From Bog-473 sp036268485 (GTDB lineage: Bacteria; Actinomycetota; Acidimicrobiia; Acidimicrobiales; RAAP-2): a stretch of DNA of 64,000 bases. Below are positions 34,914 to 44,230 of the stretch, in pieces. The notes under the pieces were generated by a model. The model was given only the letters and a program-made list of their open reading frames with translations. It searched no databases and was not told the DNA's origin. Position 1 is the first letter of the stretch, and every line of letters starts with the position of its first letter. The DNA is taken from contig DATAUC010000027.1 in NCBI GenBank assembly GCA_036268485.1, forward strand, positions 41,192 through 105,191, written 5' to 3'. Made by a program: the position numbers and the translations under genes.

Positions 34914-37900
34914 TCAGGCCAGGGCAGCTTCACGGCGCCGCTTGAGGGCGAGCAGGCCGACACCGCCGAGGATGAGCAGCACCCCACCCAGCGGCACCTT
35001 CCAGTCCGGGCCACCGGTGAAGGCGAGGGGCCAATGCGGTCCCGGAGCCGGCACCTCGGGTAGGGCCACCGAACTGGCCGTGGCCGGGCTGTCCATGTCA
35101 ATGACGGCCGTGCAGTGGTAGCCCGGATCGGCTTGATAGTCCGATGGCGCCGTGAGTTCATGGAAGCACCACGAGTACCCGGCGGGCACGGCGAAGTTCA
35201 GGAGGCCCTGGGCCGTGGTGGTGCCTTCACCCCAATAGGAGTCACCGGCCGGAACATCGCCGGCGCTGGGCGCCGTGCTGGCGCTAAAGCCGGCCGGCAT
35301 CGGTCCCTGCATCAGCAGCTCATAGGTGGCGCCGGGGATCACGGTGTCGGGCTGCATGGAGTTGAACTTGTGCGCCACCAGATGGACCGTGCCCTGCGTC
35401 TCGGGCAGGGCCACCGAGTCCGCCGGCGCCGCCATGGCGGCCGTGAGGACCCCGGTGCAGTGCAATCCCGTATCGAGCACGTAATCCGGAGGAGCCGACT
35501 GCTCCAGCAGGCACCAGGCATACCCGGCGGGCACGGTGAAGGCGAGATTGCCTTCGTTGTCGGTTGTCGCCCGGGCGTACCAGGTGTCGTTGGCTTCCAC
35601 CACCGCTCCCTCCGGTGGCACGGCCGGTGTGGCACTCGGTGGCCCGCTTCCCTCGACGTAGAGGTCGTAGGTAGCGCCCGGAATGTCGGTGTCGGGCACC
35701 AGGGCGTTGAACTTGTGCGCGTTGACCGTGACCGTCTGGGCCGTGTCGGCCACCGTCAACGTGTTCAACAAGGCTGGAACGGTGGCCAATCCGTTGAGGA
35801 CACTGGTGCATTGCGGCTTGGCATTGAGGACGTAGTTGGCCGGAGCTTGGTGCTCCACCACGCAGTAGGAGAAGCCGGGGAACTCCAGCGGGAACGAGGC
35901 CAGACCATCGGACCCCGTGGTGGTCCGGGCCACCCAGGTCTCACCGGGGATAACCGCGGCGTCGGACGGCGCCACCGGCACCACGCCGGGACCCTGGCCG
36001 GCGTCGACCCGGTAGAGATCGAACACCGCGCCCGGAAGCGTGGCGGCCGGGTCGGTGGCGTCGACCTTCTGGGCCGCCACGGCCACAAAGAGACCGGCGT
36101 CGTTGACCGCGACGGGCTGGGCCGCCTGCGCGTTGTCCGCGGTGAAGCAGCCGTTGGCCCCGCCGGCCAGGCCGGTGGGTGCCGCGATCTCGGCCCAGCA
36201 GTAAGTCGTACCGGCCACCAGCACACTGTCGGTGGTACAGACCCCGGCTGCGTTCGTCTGGCAACTGGTGATGTCGGTCCCGGTCGGCGAGCCGCTGCGC
36301 ACCTGCACGATGGCGCCGGCCAGGGATAGCTGGGCCGGATTGACGTTCCCGCTGGCCGACTTCACGAAGGTGGCCGGCACCAGCAGGTTGTCGGCAAAGG
36401 TGACGGATCCGGTTTGTCCCGGGAGCAGGGTCACCGTGCGCACCGAGCCCGATGGATCCAAAGCGTACCCCGGGGGAGGTGTCACCTCGGTGACCTGGTA
36501 GTCACCGGGGAGCAACCCACTCCCGTCATTCCCGTTCGGGCTGCACGAACCGGCGTCCGTCGTCGTGCACGTGCCCACGTCCTGGCTGAACATTCCCGAC
36601 CCCGAAGGGTCGTAGGCCAATGAGAGGACGGCACCGCCCAGAGGTGCATTGGTCTCCCGGTCGACCTTGAGCAATTGCAGCGTGGCCGGAATCACCTTGT
36701 CGGCCACATTGACGGCGGTGACGGCGCTCCCTTCAGACACCGCCACGGTCACCGGGGCCACCGACTGATAGCCCGCGGGCGCTGTCGTCTCGGTCACGGT
36801 GTAGGTGCCCGGCGTCAGTCCCACCAAGGTGTTCGCTTTCCCGGAGGCGCCGACCGTCAGGGTTCCGACGTTGGCCGTCGAGGCGTCCGGTCCGGTTACC
36901 GAGAACACGGCACCGGCCACCGATGTGTACGCCGTGTCATCCCCCGTCTTCTGCAGGGTGAGGCTCCCGAGCACGAAGTCGGCAAAGGTCACCGCGCCCG
37001 CCTCGCCCGGCGACAACGTGACCGTTTGCACGGCCGAGGCTGGGTTCAGGTAGTACCCCGGTGGTGCCGAGACTTCGGTCACCTGGTAGTCACCGGGCAG
37101 CAGGGAGGCGCCGTCGTTGCCGCTGGGGCTGCAGGTCCCACTCGGCCCGGTCGTGCACGTCCCCAGGTCTTCGCTGAAACTGCCGCTGTGCCCCGGGTCA
37201 TAACGCACGTCAAAGACGGCACCGCCGAGCGGCGCCGACGTCTGCCCGTCCACCTTGTGCAGCGTCACCGTCGCCGGAGCAATGTGATCTTCGTTGGCTC
37301 CGGTAAACGAGGCCACGGTGTTCTCGTTCGCCACCACCGACACCGTCTCGTCGGGAGCCACCTCGTAGCCCGCCGGCGCCGATGCTTCGTGCACCGTGTA
37401 GGTGCCCACGGCCAGTGCGCTCGACGCCGCAGTGGCACCCGAGGCGTCGGTGGTGAGGGTGTCGACCACGGAGCCACCCTGTGAGATCTGGAAGACGGCC
37501 CCGGCCAGTCCGAAGTAAGCCGTGTCGTCGCCCGCCTTCTGCACCGAGATGGTGCCGGTCGGCGTGGCCGGGGGAGGCGACGTGGGAGGAGAGGTGGGAG
37601 GCGGCGTACCGGTGCCGGCATTGGCACCCAGTGTCTGCACGGCACCCAACGTGGTCGGCGCGGCGAACGTGGCCAGGTGCTGGGCGCTGAGCTCACGCGT
37701 GGTCGGGTGGTAGAAGGTCAGGCCGGGCAATCCGATGGCCGATTCGCTGTCGACGGTAACCGTGATGGGCGCCGACCCGTCGGCGAACACAGTGGCGGAG
37801 AAGTTCCCACTGGCATCGGTCAGGCCCCCGGTCTCGGTCGGCCCGCCCGCGCTGGAAAAGGTGCCGTTGGTCACCGCCAGGAGGACACCCTGCCCGACTA

Positions 37901-38558
37901 GCGGAGCGTTGGTGCCCGGGAACTGCATGTGGATGACGTCGGTGGCGGAGCCGACGAACGACGTGCTGTCAGTCGACAGGGTCGTCGTCAGTTCCGGCTC
38001 GGCATCGGACATGCCGCGTGCTTGATTGAACCAACCGTCGAAGGCGTCATAGGCGGCCAGGACGCCGTTGTCCATGGACGGCACCGCTGAGCCCCACACG
38101 ACGGTGTCGTAAAGGATTTTGGCGGCGGCCCCGGCCTGGTCGGCCGTGAACGTGCCGGGCGATCCACCCCACCAGCCGAAGGCCGAGCCTTGGCTGAAGG
38201 CGAAGCCCAACGCGTTCCAGTCGCCCCCGGCACCGGCGGGCGCTCCCCCGACCACGTAGTCGTAGTCGGGCACCGGGAAGTCGCCTCCGCTGGCTGGCGG
38301 CTCAGCGCACAGGCCGAAGCCCAGCGCGTTGGGGAAGGCGGCACCCGGCCCGTAGGTCCCGTACCACGTGACGTCGCCGTTGTAGTCGGCGCAGAACCCC
38401 ACGCCCGGATCGGGCGGGGTGGTGGTCGGACCACAGGGCACCGGGTCGGCGGCGAAGGCCGGTGTCGGCTTCTCCAGCAAGACGGTCCCCGTACTGGTGA
38501 CGAGAAACAGACCGACCATGACGATGACCGCGCACAGCAGTCGACAGAATTTCCCCAT
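34914..38558 (-). CDS. large surface protein: SpaA/prealbumin-like repeats with LAFTG sorting signal
   Basis: The 1214-residue protein has a signal peptide (to AFAADP), an N-terminal Gly/Tyr/Trp-rich domain, an Ig-like domain (around VIHMQFPGTNAPLVGQGVLL), a Pro-Thr linker and about eight prealbumin-like repeats. In the repeats, strands such as LQKTGDDTAY, GAVF and GTYTVTETTAPAGY recur; the last three begin HK or QKVDA and carry paired Cys. The C-terminus is LAFTG (1178-1182), a TM helix and RRRE, the signal for class E sortases. It is therefore a wall-anchored or pilin-like adhesin. No sortase gene is in the window. ATG 38558 is preceded by GGGGGGAG. Confidence 0.9.
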   Translation of the reverse strand: MGKFCRLLCAVIVMVGLFLVTSTGTVLLEKPTPAFAADPVPCGPTTTPPDPGVGFCADYNGDVTWYGTYGPGAAFPNALGFGLCAEPPASGGDFPVPDYDYVVGGAPAGAGGDWNALGFAFSQGSAFGWWGGSPGTFTADQAGAAAKILYDTVVWGSAVPSMDNGVLAAYDAFDGWFNQARGMSDAEPELTTTLSTDSTSFVGSATDVIHMQFPGTNAPLVGQGVLLAVTNGTFSSAGGPTETGGLTDASGNFSATVFADGSAPITVTVDSESAIGLPGLTFYHPTTRELSAQHLATFAAPTTLGAVQTLGANAGTGTPPPTSPPTSPPPATPTGTISVQKAGDDTAYFGLAGAVFQISQGGSVVDTLTTDASGATAASSALAVGTYTVHEASAPAGYEVAPDETVSVVANENTVASFTGANEDHIAPATVTLHKVDGQTSAPLGGAVFDVRYDPGHSGSFSEDLGTCTTGPSGTCSPSGNDGASLLPGDYQVTEVSAPPGYYLNPASAVQTVTLSPGEAGAVTFADFVLGSLTLQKTGDDTAYTSVAGAVFSVTGPDASTANVGTLTVGASGKANTLVGLTPGTYTVTETTAPAGYQSVAPVTVAVSEGSAVTAVNVADKVIPATLQLLKVDRETNAPLGGAVLSLAYDPSGSGMFSQDVGTCTTTDAGSCSPNGNDGSGLLPGDYQVTEVTPPPGYALDPSGSVRTVTLLPGQTGSVTFADNLLVPATFVKSASGNVNPAQLSLAGAIVQVRSGSPTGTDITSCQTNAAGVCTTDSVLVAGTTYCWAEIAAPTGLAGGANGCFTADNAQAAQPVAVNDAGLFVAVAAQKVDATDPAATLPGAVFDLYRVDAGQGPGVVPVAPSDAAVIPGETWVARTTTGSDGLASFPLEFPGFSYCVVEHQAPANYVLNAKPQCTSVLNGLATVPALLNTLTVADTAQTVTVNAHKFNALVPDTDIPGATYDLYVEGSGPPSATPAVPPEGAVVEANDTWYARATTDNEGNLAFTVPAGYAWCLLEQSAPPDYVLDTGLHCTGVLTAAMAAPADSVALPETQGTVHLVAHKFNSMQPDTVIPGATYELLMQGPMPAGFSASTAPSAGDVPAGDSYWGEGTTTAQGLLNFAVPAGYSWCFHELTAPSDYQADPGYHCTAVIDMDSPATASSVALPEVPAPGPHWPLAFTGGPDWKVPLGGVLLILGGVGLLALKRRREAALA
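35100..37560 (-). repeat. tandem prealbumin-like repeats in the surface protein gene
   Basis: About eight domain repeats of 75-120 residues. Two sub-groups are visible: repeats with GTCTT..G(T/S)CSP(S/N)GNDG...LLPGDYQVTEV (two copies, very similar) and the last three with A(H/Q)K(F/V)....IPGA(T/V)(Y/F)(D/E)L. The sub-groups suggest separate duplication events within the gene. Confidence 0.75.
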
Positions 38559-38883
38559 GACTCCCCCCCTCACTGCAGCCATCTCCCCAGATGGCTTCAC
38601 CCTCCGTTGCACGACGAATTTACGTACGGCTATGACGGATGTATCTGCAGGCGGCAAACATTTACGTTCCATTTAGGAAGGGTGGGCGCGCCCGCTCCCC
38701 CGATGGCTCCGCTGCCAAGTCTCTGCTGGCTCCCCCTATGACTCCCCCACCGAGAAGTCCTGGTCAGAGAAGGTCGGGGCGGCCGGGGCCGCTCGTCGCC
38801 GAGGAATGAGGATCCCTCCATGCAACCGTGGCCACCTTGCCCGAAACCTTGCTCAGGTGGGGGGCACCACGCCCCACTCCCGC
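38559..38883. other. 325-nt gap upstream of the surface-protein gene
   Basis: The gap contains the leader of the surface-protein gene: a perfect stem GCCATCT-CCCC-AGATGGC at 38578-38595 and the 8-bp direct repeats ATTTACGT at 38618-38625 and 38660-38667. The stretch 38700-38880 shows nothing I can assign. Confidence 0.5.
38578..38595 (-). promoter_or_regulatory. leader hairpin GCCATCT-N4-AGATGGC of the surface-protein gene
   Basis: A perfect 7-bp stem with a four-base loop lies 19 nt upstream of ATG 38558 and just before the GGGGGGAG ribosome site. On the minus strand the loop reads GGGG. It could tune translation or protect the mRNA. Confidence 0.45.
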
Positions 38884-39123
38884 CTACTGCCCGTCGTCCA
38901 ACCCTCCACCGCCGACCGGCGCCAGGATCGTGACGGCCTTTTCCAGCGACCGGCGGGCCCGCACGATGCGCCGCTCCAGGGACAGCGCTTCGCCCGCTTC
39001 GGCTGAGTCGGGGTCGCCCGAGGTGGCTCGACGCAGAGCGTCGATCGCCATGTCCGTCAGCTCCTCGACCATGCCCTCAAGCCGTGAAGCCAGGTCACCC
39101 ATGGCCTCCTCGGCGTGGCTCAC
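38884..39123 (-). CDS. small helical protein coupled to acyl-CoA ligase
   Basis: The 79-residue protein is almost wholly helical (MGDLASRLEGMVEELTDMAI, ALSLERRIVRARRSLEKAVTIL) with a Gly-rich end. I recognise no family. GTG 39123 overlaps the ligase stop (GTGA), so it is translated with that gene; a later in-frame ATG gives MGDLASRL. It could be a small partner protein, but that is unproven. Confidence 0.6.
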   Translation of the reverse strand: MSHAEEAMGDLASRLEGMVEELTDMAIDALRRATSGDPDSAEAGEALSLERRIVRARRSLEKAVTILAPVGGGGLDDGQ

Positions 39124-40739
39124 TTGGGCAGAGTGACGGTGACCACCTTGTAGTCGCCGTTGGCGTACGCCGCCCGCATGACCTTCTTGTCGAACTTGCC
39201 CACACTGGTCTTGGGTATCTCCTCCAGGAAGGTCCACTGCTCCGGCAACTGCCACCGGGCCACCCGGCTCGACATGAACTCGACCAGCTCGGCCGGGTCC
39301 GGCGTACGGCCGGGCTTGGGCACCACGCATACCAATGGGCGCTCGGACCACTTCGGGTCCGGGATGGCGATAACAGCGGCCTCGAAGACATCGGGGTCGC
39401 CCATGACCGCGTTCTCCAATTCGACCGACGAGATCCACTCACCGCCGGACTTGATGACGTCCTTGGTCCGGTCCGAGATGGTCAGGTAACCCTGATGGTC
39501 CTGGGTGCCGACGTCACCGGTGCAGAGCCAGCCGTCGTGGAACTTGGCCGGGTCCTCCTCCTTGTAATACGAGCCGGTGATCCACGGGCCGCGGATCTCG
39601 AACTCGCCCACGGAGTGACCGTCGTTCGGCAACACGGTGCCGTCCTCGGCCACGATCCGCACCTCAACCCCGGCCACGACCCGGCCCGCCTTGATCTTGT
39701 AATACATGTCGTCGTGGCCCTCGATCTTGCGGGCCGGCGGGATGGCCACCGCGGCCAAGGGGCTGGTCTCGGTCATGCCCCAGCCCTGCATGATGGTCAC
39801 GCCGAAACGCTCCTCGAAGGCGGCGATCAACGATTCGGGGACGGCCGCGCCACCGGCGGTGATGGTGCGCATGGAGGACATGTCGACCTTGGACTCCAGC
39901 TGCAGCAGGCCGTTCCAGATGGTCGGGACGCCGCAGGCGATGGTCGGGTGGAACTCATTGAAGATGGCAGCCAACTGCTCGCCCATCAGATACATCTGCG
40001 GCATGATCATGTCGGTCCCGGCCAACCACGCTCCATAGGGCGTACCCCAGGCGTTGGCGTGGAACATGGGCACGATGATGAGGATCCGGTCCGATTCGGT
40101 CATACCGATGGACGACGCCGACTGCTCGGCCATGGTGTGCAGGTAGGTCGAACGGTGCGAGTACACGACGCCCTTGGGGCTGCCCGTGGTGCCGCTGGTG
40201 TAACACATGGCGGCGGCGGACCGCTCTTCGAGCTCGGGCCACTCGTACCCGGCCGACTCGGCTTCAAGGAGACGCTCGTAGGACAAGGTCTCCCCCAGCG
40301 CTGAGGTGTCGCCCTCCCCGGCCACGATGATGGTCTCCACCGTCTTGAGGTCGTCCTTGATGGCGGCCAGCAGGGGAATGAGCGAGGCGTCCACGATGAT
40401 GAAGCGGTCCTCGGCGTGGTTGATGACGTAGGCCAACTGGTCGGCGGGCAGACGGATGTTGAGTGTGTGCAGCACCGCTCCCATGGATGGGATGGCTAGA
40501 TACGCCTCCAAGTGCCCCTGGTTGTTCCAGCAGAAGGTGCCGACCCGATCGCCCGGCTCTACCCCGAGCCGCGTCAGGGCGGCGGCCAGCTTCTCGGCCC
40601 GTTCCGCCACCTCGTGGAAGGTGGCCGAGCGATGGCCACCGTCCTCGACCGTGATGACCTGACTGTCCCCGTGCACGGCCTTGCCGTAACGGAGGATGTC
40701 GCTGATGAGAAGGGGGGCGTCCTGCATGGTGCTTTGCAT
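39120..40739 (-). CDS. fatty-acid-CoA ligase (acyl-CoA synthetase, FadD type)
   Basis: The 539-residue adenylate-forming enzyme activates a carboxylic acid, probably a medium- or long-chain fatty acid, with ATP and CoA. It has the P-loop CYTSGTTGSPKGVVYSHRS, the A5 motif QGWGMTETSP, GWLCTGDVGTQDHQGYL, DRTKDVIKSGGEWISSVELE and the C-terminal catalytic Lys region KTSVGKFDKKVM. ATG 40739 or the in-frame ATG 40727 (MQDAPLL) may be the start. Substrate length is not predictable. Confidence 0.93.
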   Translation of the reverse strand: MQSTMQDAPLLISDILRYGKAVHGDSQVITVEDGGHRSATFHEVAERAEKLAAALTRLGVEPGDRVGTFCWNNQGHLEAYLAIPSMGAVLHTLNIRLPADQLAYVINHAEDRFIIVDASLIPLLAAIKDDLKTVETIIVAGEGDTSALGETLSYERLLEAESAGYEWPELEERSAAAMCYTSGTTGSPKGVVYSHRSTYLHTMAEQSASSIGMTESDRILIIVPMFHANAWGTPYGAWLAGTDMIMPQMYLMGEQLAAIFNEFHPTIACGVPTIWNGLLQLESKVDMSSMRTITAGGAAVPESLIAAFEERFGVTIMQGWGMTETSPLAAVAIPPARKIEGHDDMYYKIKAGRVVAGVEVRIVAEDGTVLPNDGHSVGEFEIRGPWITGSYYKEEDPAKFHDGWLCTGDVGTQDHQGYLTISDRTKDVIKSGGEWISSVELENAVMGDPDVFEAAVIAIPDPKWSERPLVCVVPKPGRTPDPAELVEFMSSRVARWQLPEQWTFLEEIPKTSVGKFDKKVMRAAYANGDYKVVTVTLPK

Positions 40740-40839
40740 GGCTCAAGTATGGCCAGCCTGGCCGGACCCTGCCCAGTAGGCCGACCAACGAACCCGCAAA
40801 ACTCCGTCTCGGGGCGACCGGGGCCGACCGTTCCCTGTC

Positions 40840-41664
40840 ATGGCTGCCCCCTTCCTCGCCCTTATCGGTCTCAGCGTTGGCGCTCTCGGCACCGGTGCCG
40901 TCCTGCTCGGCGGATTGGTGACGGGCGTCTCCATCGGCCCGGTCGGCGTCAGCGCCGGCGTCGGGTCCACCAATGTCATCGGCGCCGCGGCGGCCACCGT
41001 TGCCCTGTCGGCCCAACTCGACCAGAGCCCCATCTTCACCCCGGCCAGCATCACCGGGATTGAGCAAGCCGCAGCGACCTGCCCCGGCCTCGACTGGACC
41101 CTGCTGGCTGGCGGCGTCCTGATCGACCCTTCCTTGGCGGCCAGCCTCACCTCGGCGGCGACGGACCTCTGCGATGCCACCAACGAGACGGCGGCGCTCT
41201 CGGCCCTTCTGCCCGGGCCCACCGAGGACGAGGTGGCCCTGGTGCTGGCTCACGCCCTGGCGGCCGACCCAGAACTGACCGAACCGGTGGCCACCGCCTT
41301 GACCTTCGCCGCCGCCAACATCGGCGCGCCCTATCGCTGGGGCGGCACCGGCAGCGGCGGCTTCGATTGTTCGGGTTTGACCTTGGAGGCCTATCGGACC
41401 GCCGGGATCATCATTCCCCGGGTGGCGCAGGATCAGTTCGACAACGTCCCGGCGGTCCCGGTCGGCTCATCGCTGGAGCCCGGCGATCTGGTCTTCTTCG
41501 GTAGCGGTCCGCGCGACGTGAGTCACGTCGGCCTCTACATAGGAGGCGGACAGATGATCGACGCCCCGCATACCGGAGCTTTCGTGCGCATTGAGGCGAC
41601 GCCCACCACTCCGGGGGCCCGCTTCGGCGACGACGTCTATGTCGGTGCGACCCGGCCTGGCTGA
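40840..41664 (+). CDS. NlpC/P60 family peptidoglycan endopeptidase
   Basis: The 274-residue protein has a hydrophobic N-terminus (FLALIGLSVGALGTGAVLLGGLV) that acts as signal or anchor, a variable middle part and a C-terminal NlpC/P60 domain: YRWGGTGSGGFDCSGLT with Cys177, DVSHVGLYI with His229 and DAPHTG with His244. These form the Cys-His-polar site that cuts D-gamma-Glu-diaminopimelate bonds in cell wall peptides. It acts outside the cell. Confidence 0.93.
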   Translation: MAAPFLALIGLSVGALGTGAVLLGGLVTGVSIGPVGVSAGVGSTNVIGAAAATVALSAQLDQSPIFTPASITGIEQAAATCPGLDWTLLAGGVLIDPSLAASLTSAATDLCDATNETAALSALLPGPTEDEVALVLAHALAADPELTEPVATALTFAAANIGAPYRWGGTGSGGFDCSGLTLEAYRTAGIIIPRVAQDQFDNVPAVPVGSSLEPGDLVFFGSGPRDVSHVGLYIGGGQMIDAPHTGAFVRIEATPTTPGARFGDDVYVGATRPG

Positions 41665-41698
41665 AGTGAACGACACTCCAGGCCCGTGAGCGGTTCGG

Positions 41699-43360
41699 CT
41701 AGTTGACTCGTCCGCGCCAGGCCCGGAATTGGCGGACCAGCGCGGCCGTCGATGCATCTTGGCCACTGAGGTCAGGAGCATCCTCGGCACTGAGCACCGG
41801 CGCCAGCTCCTTGGCCATGACCTTGCCCAACTCGACGCCCCACTGGTCGAACGAATCGATGCCCCAGATGGTGCCTTCGACAAAGACGGTGTGTTCGTAT
41901 AGGGCCACCAGCTGTCCCAGCACCGACGGGGTCAACTTCGGCGCCATGATGGTCGAGCTCGGTCGGTTGCCCGGCATCACCTTGTGCGGCACCAGTTCGG
42001 CCGCCGTACCCTCGGCGGCGATCTCCTCGGCCGTCTTGCCGAAGGCCAAGGCCTTGGACTGCGCCAGGCAGTTGGCCATGAGCAGGTCCTGCTGCGTGCC
42101 GCCGTCGGCCAGATCCTTGTCGTGGGTGGCCTCGGCGAAAGCGATGAAGTCGGCCGGAATCAGTTTCGTCCCCTGGTGGATCAACTGGTAGAAGGCGTGC
42201 TGCCCGTTGGTGCCGGGCGCCCCCCAGAAGATCTCACCGGTCTGGCCCTCCACCGCTGTCCCGTCCAGTCGCACCGACTTCCCGTTGGACTCCATGGTCA
42301 GCTGTTGCAGGTACGCCGGAAAGCGAGCCAGTCGATGGCTGTAGGGCAGGACGGCATGGGTCTGGGCCCCGAAGAAGTTGTTGTACCAGACGTTGAGCAT
42401 GGCGCAAATGACGGGCAGGTTCTCCTCCAGTGGCGCCGTGCGGAAGTGCTCGTCGATAGCGTGGAAGCCCGCCAGCATCTCCGCGAAGTTGTCCGGCCCA
42501 ATGGCCACCATGAGTGAGAATCCGATGGCGGAGTCATAGGAGTACCGGCCGCCGACCCAGTCCCAGAACTCGAGCATGTTGGCGGTGTCGATGCCGAAAT
42601 CCCCGACCGCCTTGGCGTTGGTCGATACCGCAATGAAGTGCTTGGCCACGGCTCCTTCGGTGGACACCCCGGCCGCCCCCAGGCCCTCGAGCAGCCAGGT
42701 GCGGGCCGTGGCCGCGTTGGTCAAGGTTTCGAGCGTCGTGAACGTCTTGGAGCTGATGACAAACAACGTGGTGGCCGGATTGAGGTCGTGGGTGGCGGCG
42801 TAAAGGTCGACGGGGTCGACGTTGGACACGAACCGGCTGACCAGATCCGGGGCTGCGTAGTCGGCCAGGGCTTCCGCCGCCATGGCCGGACCCAGGTCGG
42901 AGCCGCCGATACCGATGTTGACCACGGTGCGGATGCGCTCACCGGACGCGCCCACCCAGGAACCGTTGCGGATGCGATCGGCCAGGTCGCCCATCTTGGC
43001 CAGGACCCTATGCACGTCACCAGCCACGTCCTGGCCATCGACCGAGAGGTTGGCCCCGGCCGGCAGACGCAGGGCCACGTGGAGCACGGCCCGGTCTTCG
43101 GTGGTGTTGATGTGCTCTCCGGCGAACATGGCGTTGCGCCGGCTCTCCACCTGGGCCGCGCGTGCCACGTCCATCAAGAGGCCCAGGGTCTCGTCATTCA
43201 CCCGGTGTTTGGAGTAATCGAGCACCAACTCGGCGCCCCGGGCGGTCAGGCGGGTCGTCCGCTCGTCGTCACCGGCAAAGAGATCACGCAGATGCCGGGG
43301 GCCGATCTGCTCAAAATGCGCGGCCAGTGCCTGCCACTGCGGGGTGCTGGTGAGGTCCAT
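41699..43360 (-). CDS. pgi: glucose-6-phosphate isomerase
   Basis: The 553-residue enzyme interconverts glucose-6-phosphate and fructose-6-phosphate. Signatures include NIGIGGSDLGPAMAAEAL, FVSNVDPVDLYAAT, FVISSKTFTTLETLTNA, GGRYSYDSAIG and the C-terminal GTxWGIDSFDQWGVELGK. ATG 43360 fits the family; the longer open frame to 43561 runs into the neighbouring gene. TACAGT lies 6 nt upstream with no Shine-Dalgarno. Confidence 0.97.
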   Translation of the reverse strand: MDLTSTPQWQALAAHFEQIGPRHLRDLFAGDDERTTRLTARGAELVLDYSKHRVNDETLGLLMDVARAAQVESRRNAMFAGEHINTTEDRAVLHVALRLPAGANLSVDGQDVAGDVHRVLAKMGDLADRIRNGSWVGASGERIRTVVNIGIGGSDLGPAMAAEALADYAAPDLVSRFVSNVDPVDLYAATHDLNPATTLFVISSKTFTTLETLTNAATARTWLLEGLGAAGVSTEGAVAKHFIAVSTNAKAVGDFGIDTANMLEFWDWVGGRYSYDSAIGFSLMVAIGPDNFAEMLAGFHAIDEHFRTAPLEENLPVICAMLNVWYNNFFGAQTHAVLPYSHRLARFPAYLQQLTMESNGKSVRLDGTAVEGQTGEIFWGAPGTNGQHAFYQLIHQGTKLIPADFIAFAEATHDKDLADGGTQQDLLMANCLAQSKALAFGKTAEEIAAEGTAAELVPHKVMPGNRPSSTIMAPKLTPSVLGQLVALYEHTVFVEGTIWGIDSFDQWGVELGKVMAKELAPVLSAEDAPDLSGQDASTAALVRQFRAWRGRVN

Positions 43361-43366
43361 GGTTCG

Positions 43367-43372
43367 ACTGTA
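43367..43372 (-). promoter_or_regulatory. TACAGT -10-like element for pgi
   Basis: On the minus strand TACAGT is followed by 6 nt and ATG 43360, with no Shine-Dalgarno: a leaderless start candidate. Confidence 0.45.
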
Positions 43373-43400
43373 GGCCGCACCGCGGGTGGTCAGGGCGCGA

Positions 43401-44210
43401 TCAGGACTCGACGAGGAACTCCTCAATGGCCGTGAAGGCCGCCTTGTCCTGCAGGAGGAATTGGTGGCCCCCGTCGAAGAGAACGAGCTTGGCCTTGGGG
43501 ATGCGGGCCACCAGGTTCTCGCTGTTGGCCGGCGGCGCGATGCCGTCAAAGCGCCCGGCACAGACCAGCGTCGGACAGGTAATGCCCCGCAAGCGGTCCC
43601 AGGTGTCGTGCGTGCGACGCGCCTCGAGTTGGAGGTGGGCGCCGAGCTCGCGTTCCATGTCGCCGCTGGCGTTCTGCTTCAGGTAGGCCTTGAACCCCTC
43701 CACCATGGCTTTGGCCTGCTGCTCGTGGCGGGCCCGCCAACGGGCGTTCCAGCGGGTATCCATGATCTCAATGTGGTGCTCGGCCCGTTCATCGGCATCG
43801 AGCATCTCGAGTTCGTGCAACGGGTAGGACGACCCGCCCGCCCCACCGGGCGAGGTGCAGCACAGCACCAGGCGGCGTACCAGCGACGGGTAGCGAATAG
43901 CCAACTCCTGGGCCACCATGCCTCCGAATGAGAGGCCACAGACGAGGGCGGACTCCCATCCGACCGCTTGGAGCAGACCGGCGGCGTCAGCGGCGTAGTC
44001 GGCCATGGTCCAGGGCCCCTCGGGCACGCTCGACTGGCCCAATCCCCGTTGGTCATACGCCAGCAGGTCGAACAACCCGGCCAGCGGGCTCTGGAAGACA
44101 TTGGGCCGATGGCGCAGGTCTCCACCGGTCCCGGAGATGAACAGCAGGGGCTGCCCTTCGCCTGATCGCTCGTAGTACAGGGAGAGCGGGCCTACTTCAA
44201 CCGTTGGCAT
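43401..44210 (-). CDS. alpha/beta-hydrolase fold protein
   Basis: The 269-residue hydrolase has the nucleophile elbow CGLSFGG (Ser94), an oxyanion stretch ISGTGGD, the acid in AGRFDGIAPP and the His in DGGHQFLL. This is the catalytic set of soluble esterases, lactonases and C-C hydrolases; the substrate cannot be chosen. GAGGGA precedes ATG 44210. It lies between gltD and pgi on the same strand. Confidence 0.88.
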   Translation of the reverse strand: MPTVEVGPLSLYYERSGEGQPLLFISGTGGDLRHRPNVFQSPLAGLFDLLAYDQRGLGQSSVPEGPWTMADYAADAAGLLQAVGWESALVCGLSFGGMVAQELAIRYPSLVRRLVLCCTSPGGAGGSSYPLHELEMLDADERAEHHIEIMDTRWNARWRARHEQQAKAMVEGFKAYLKQNASGDMERELGAHLQLEARRTHDTWDRLRGITCPTLVCAGRFDGIAPPANSENLVARIPKAKLVLFDGGHQFLLQDKAAFTAIEEFLVES

Positions 44211-44230
44211 ACGACGAATCCCTCACGGGG

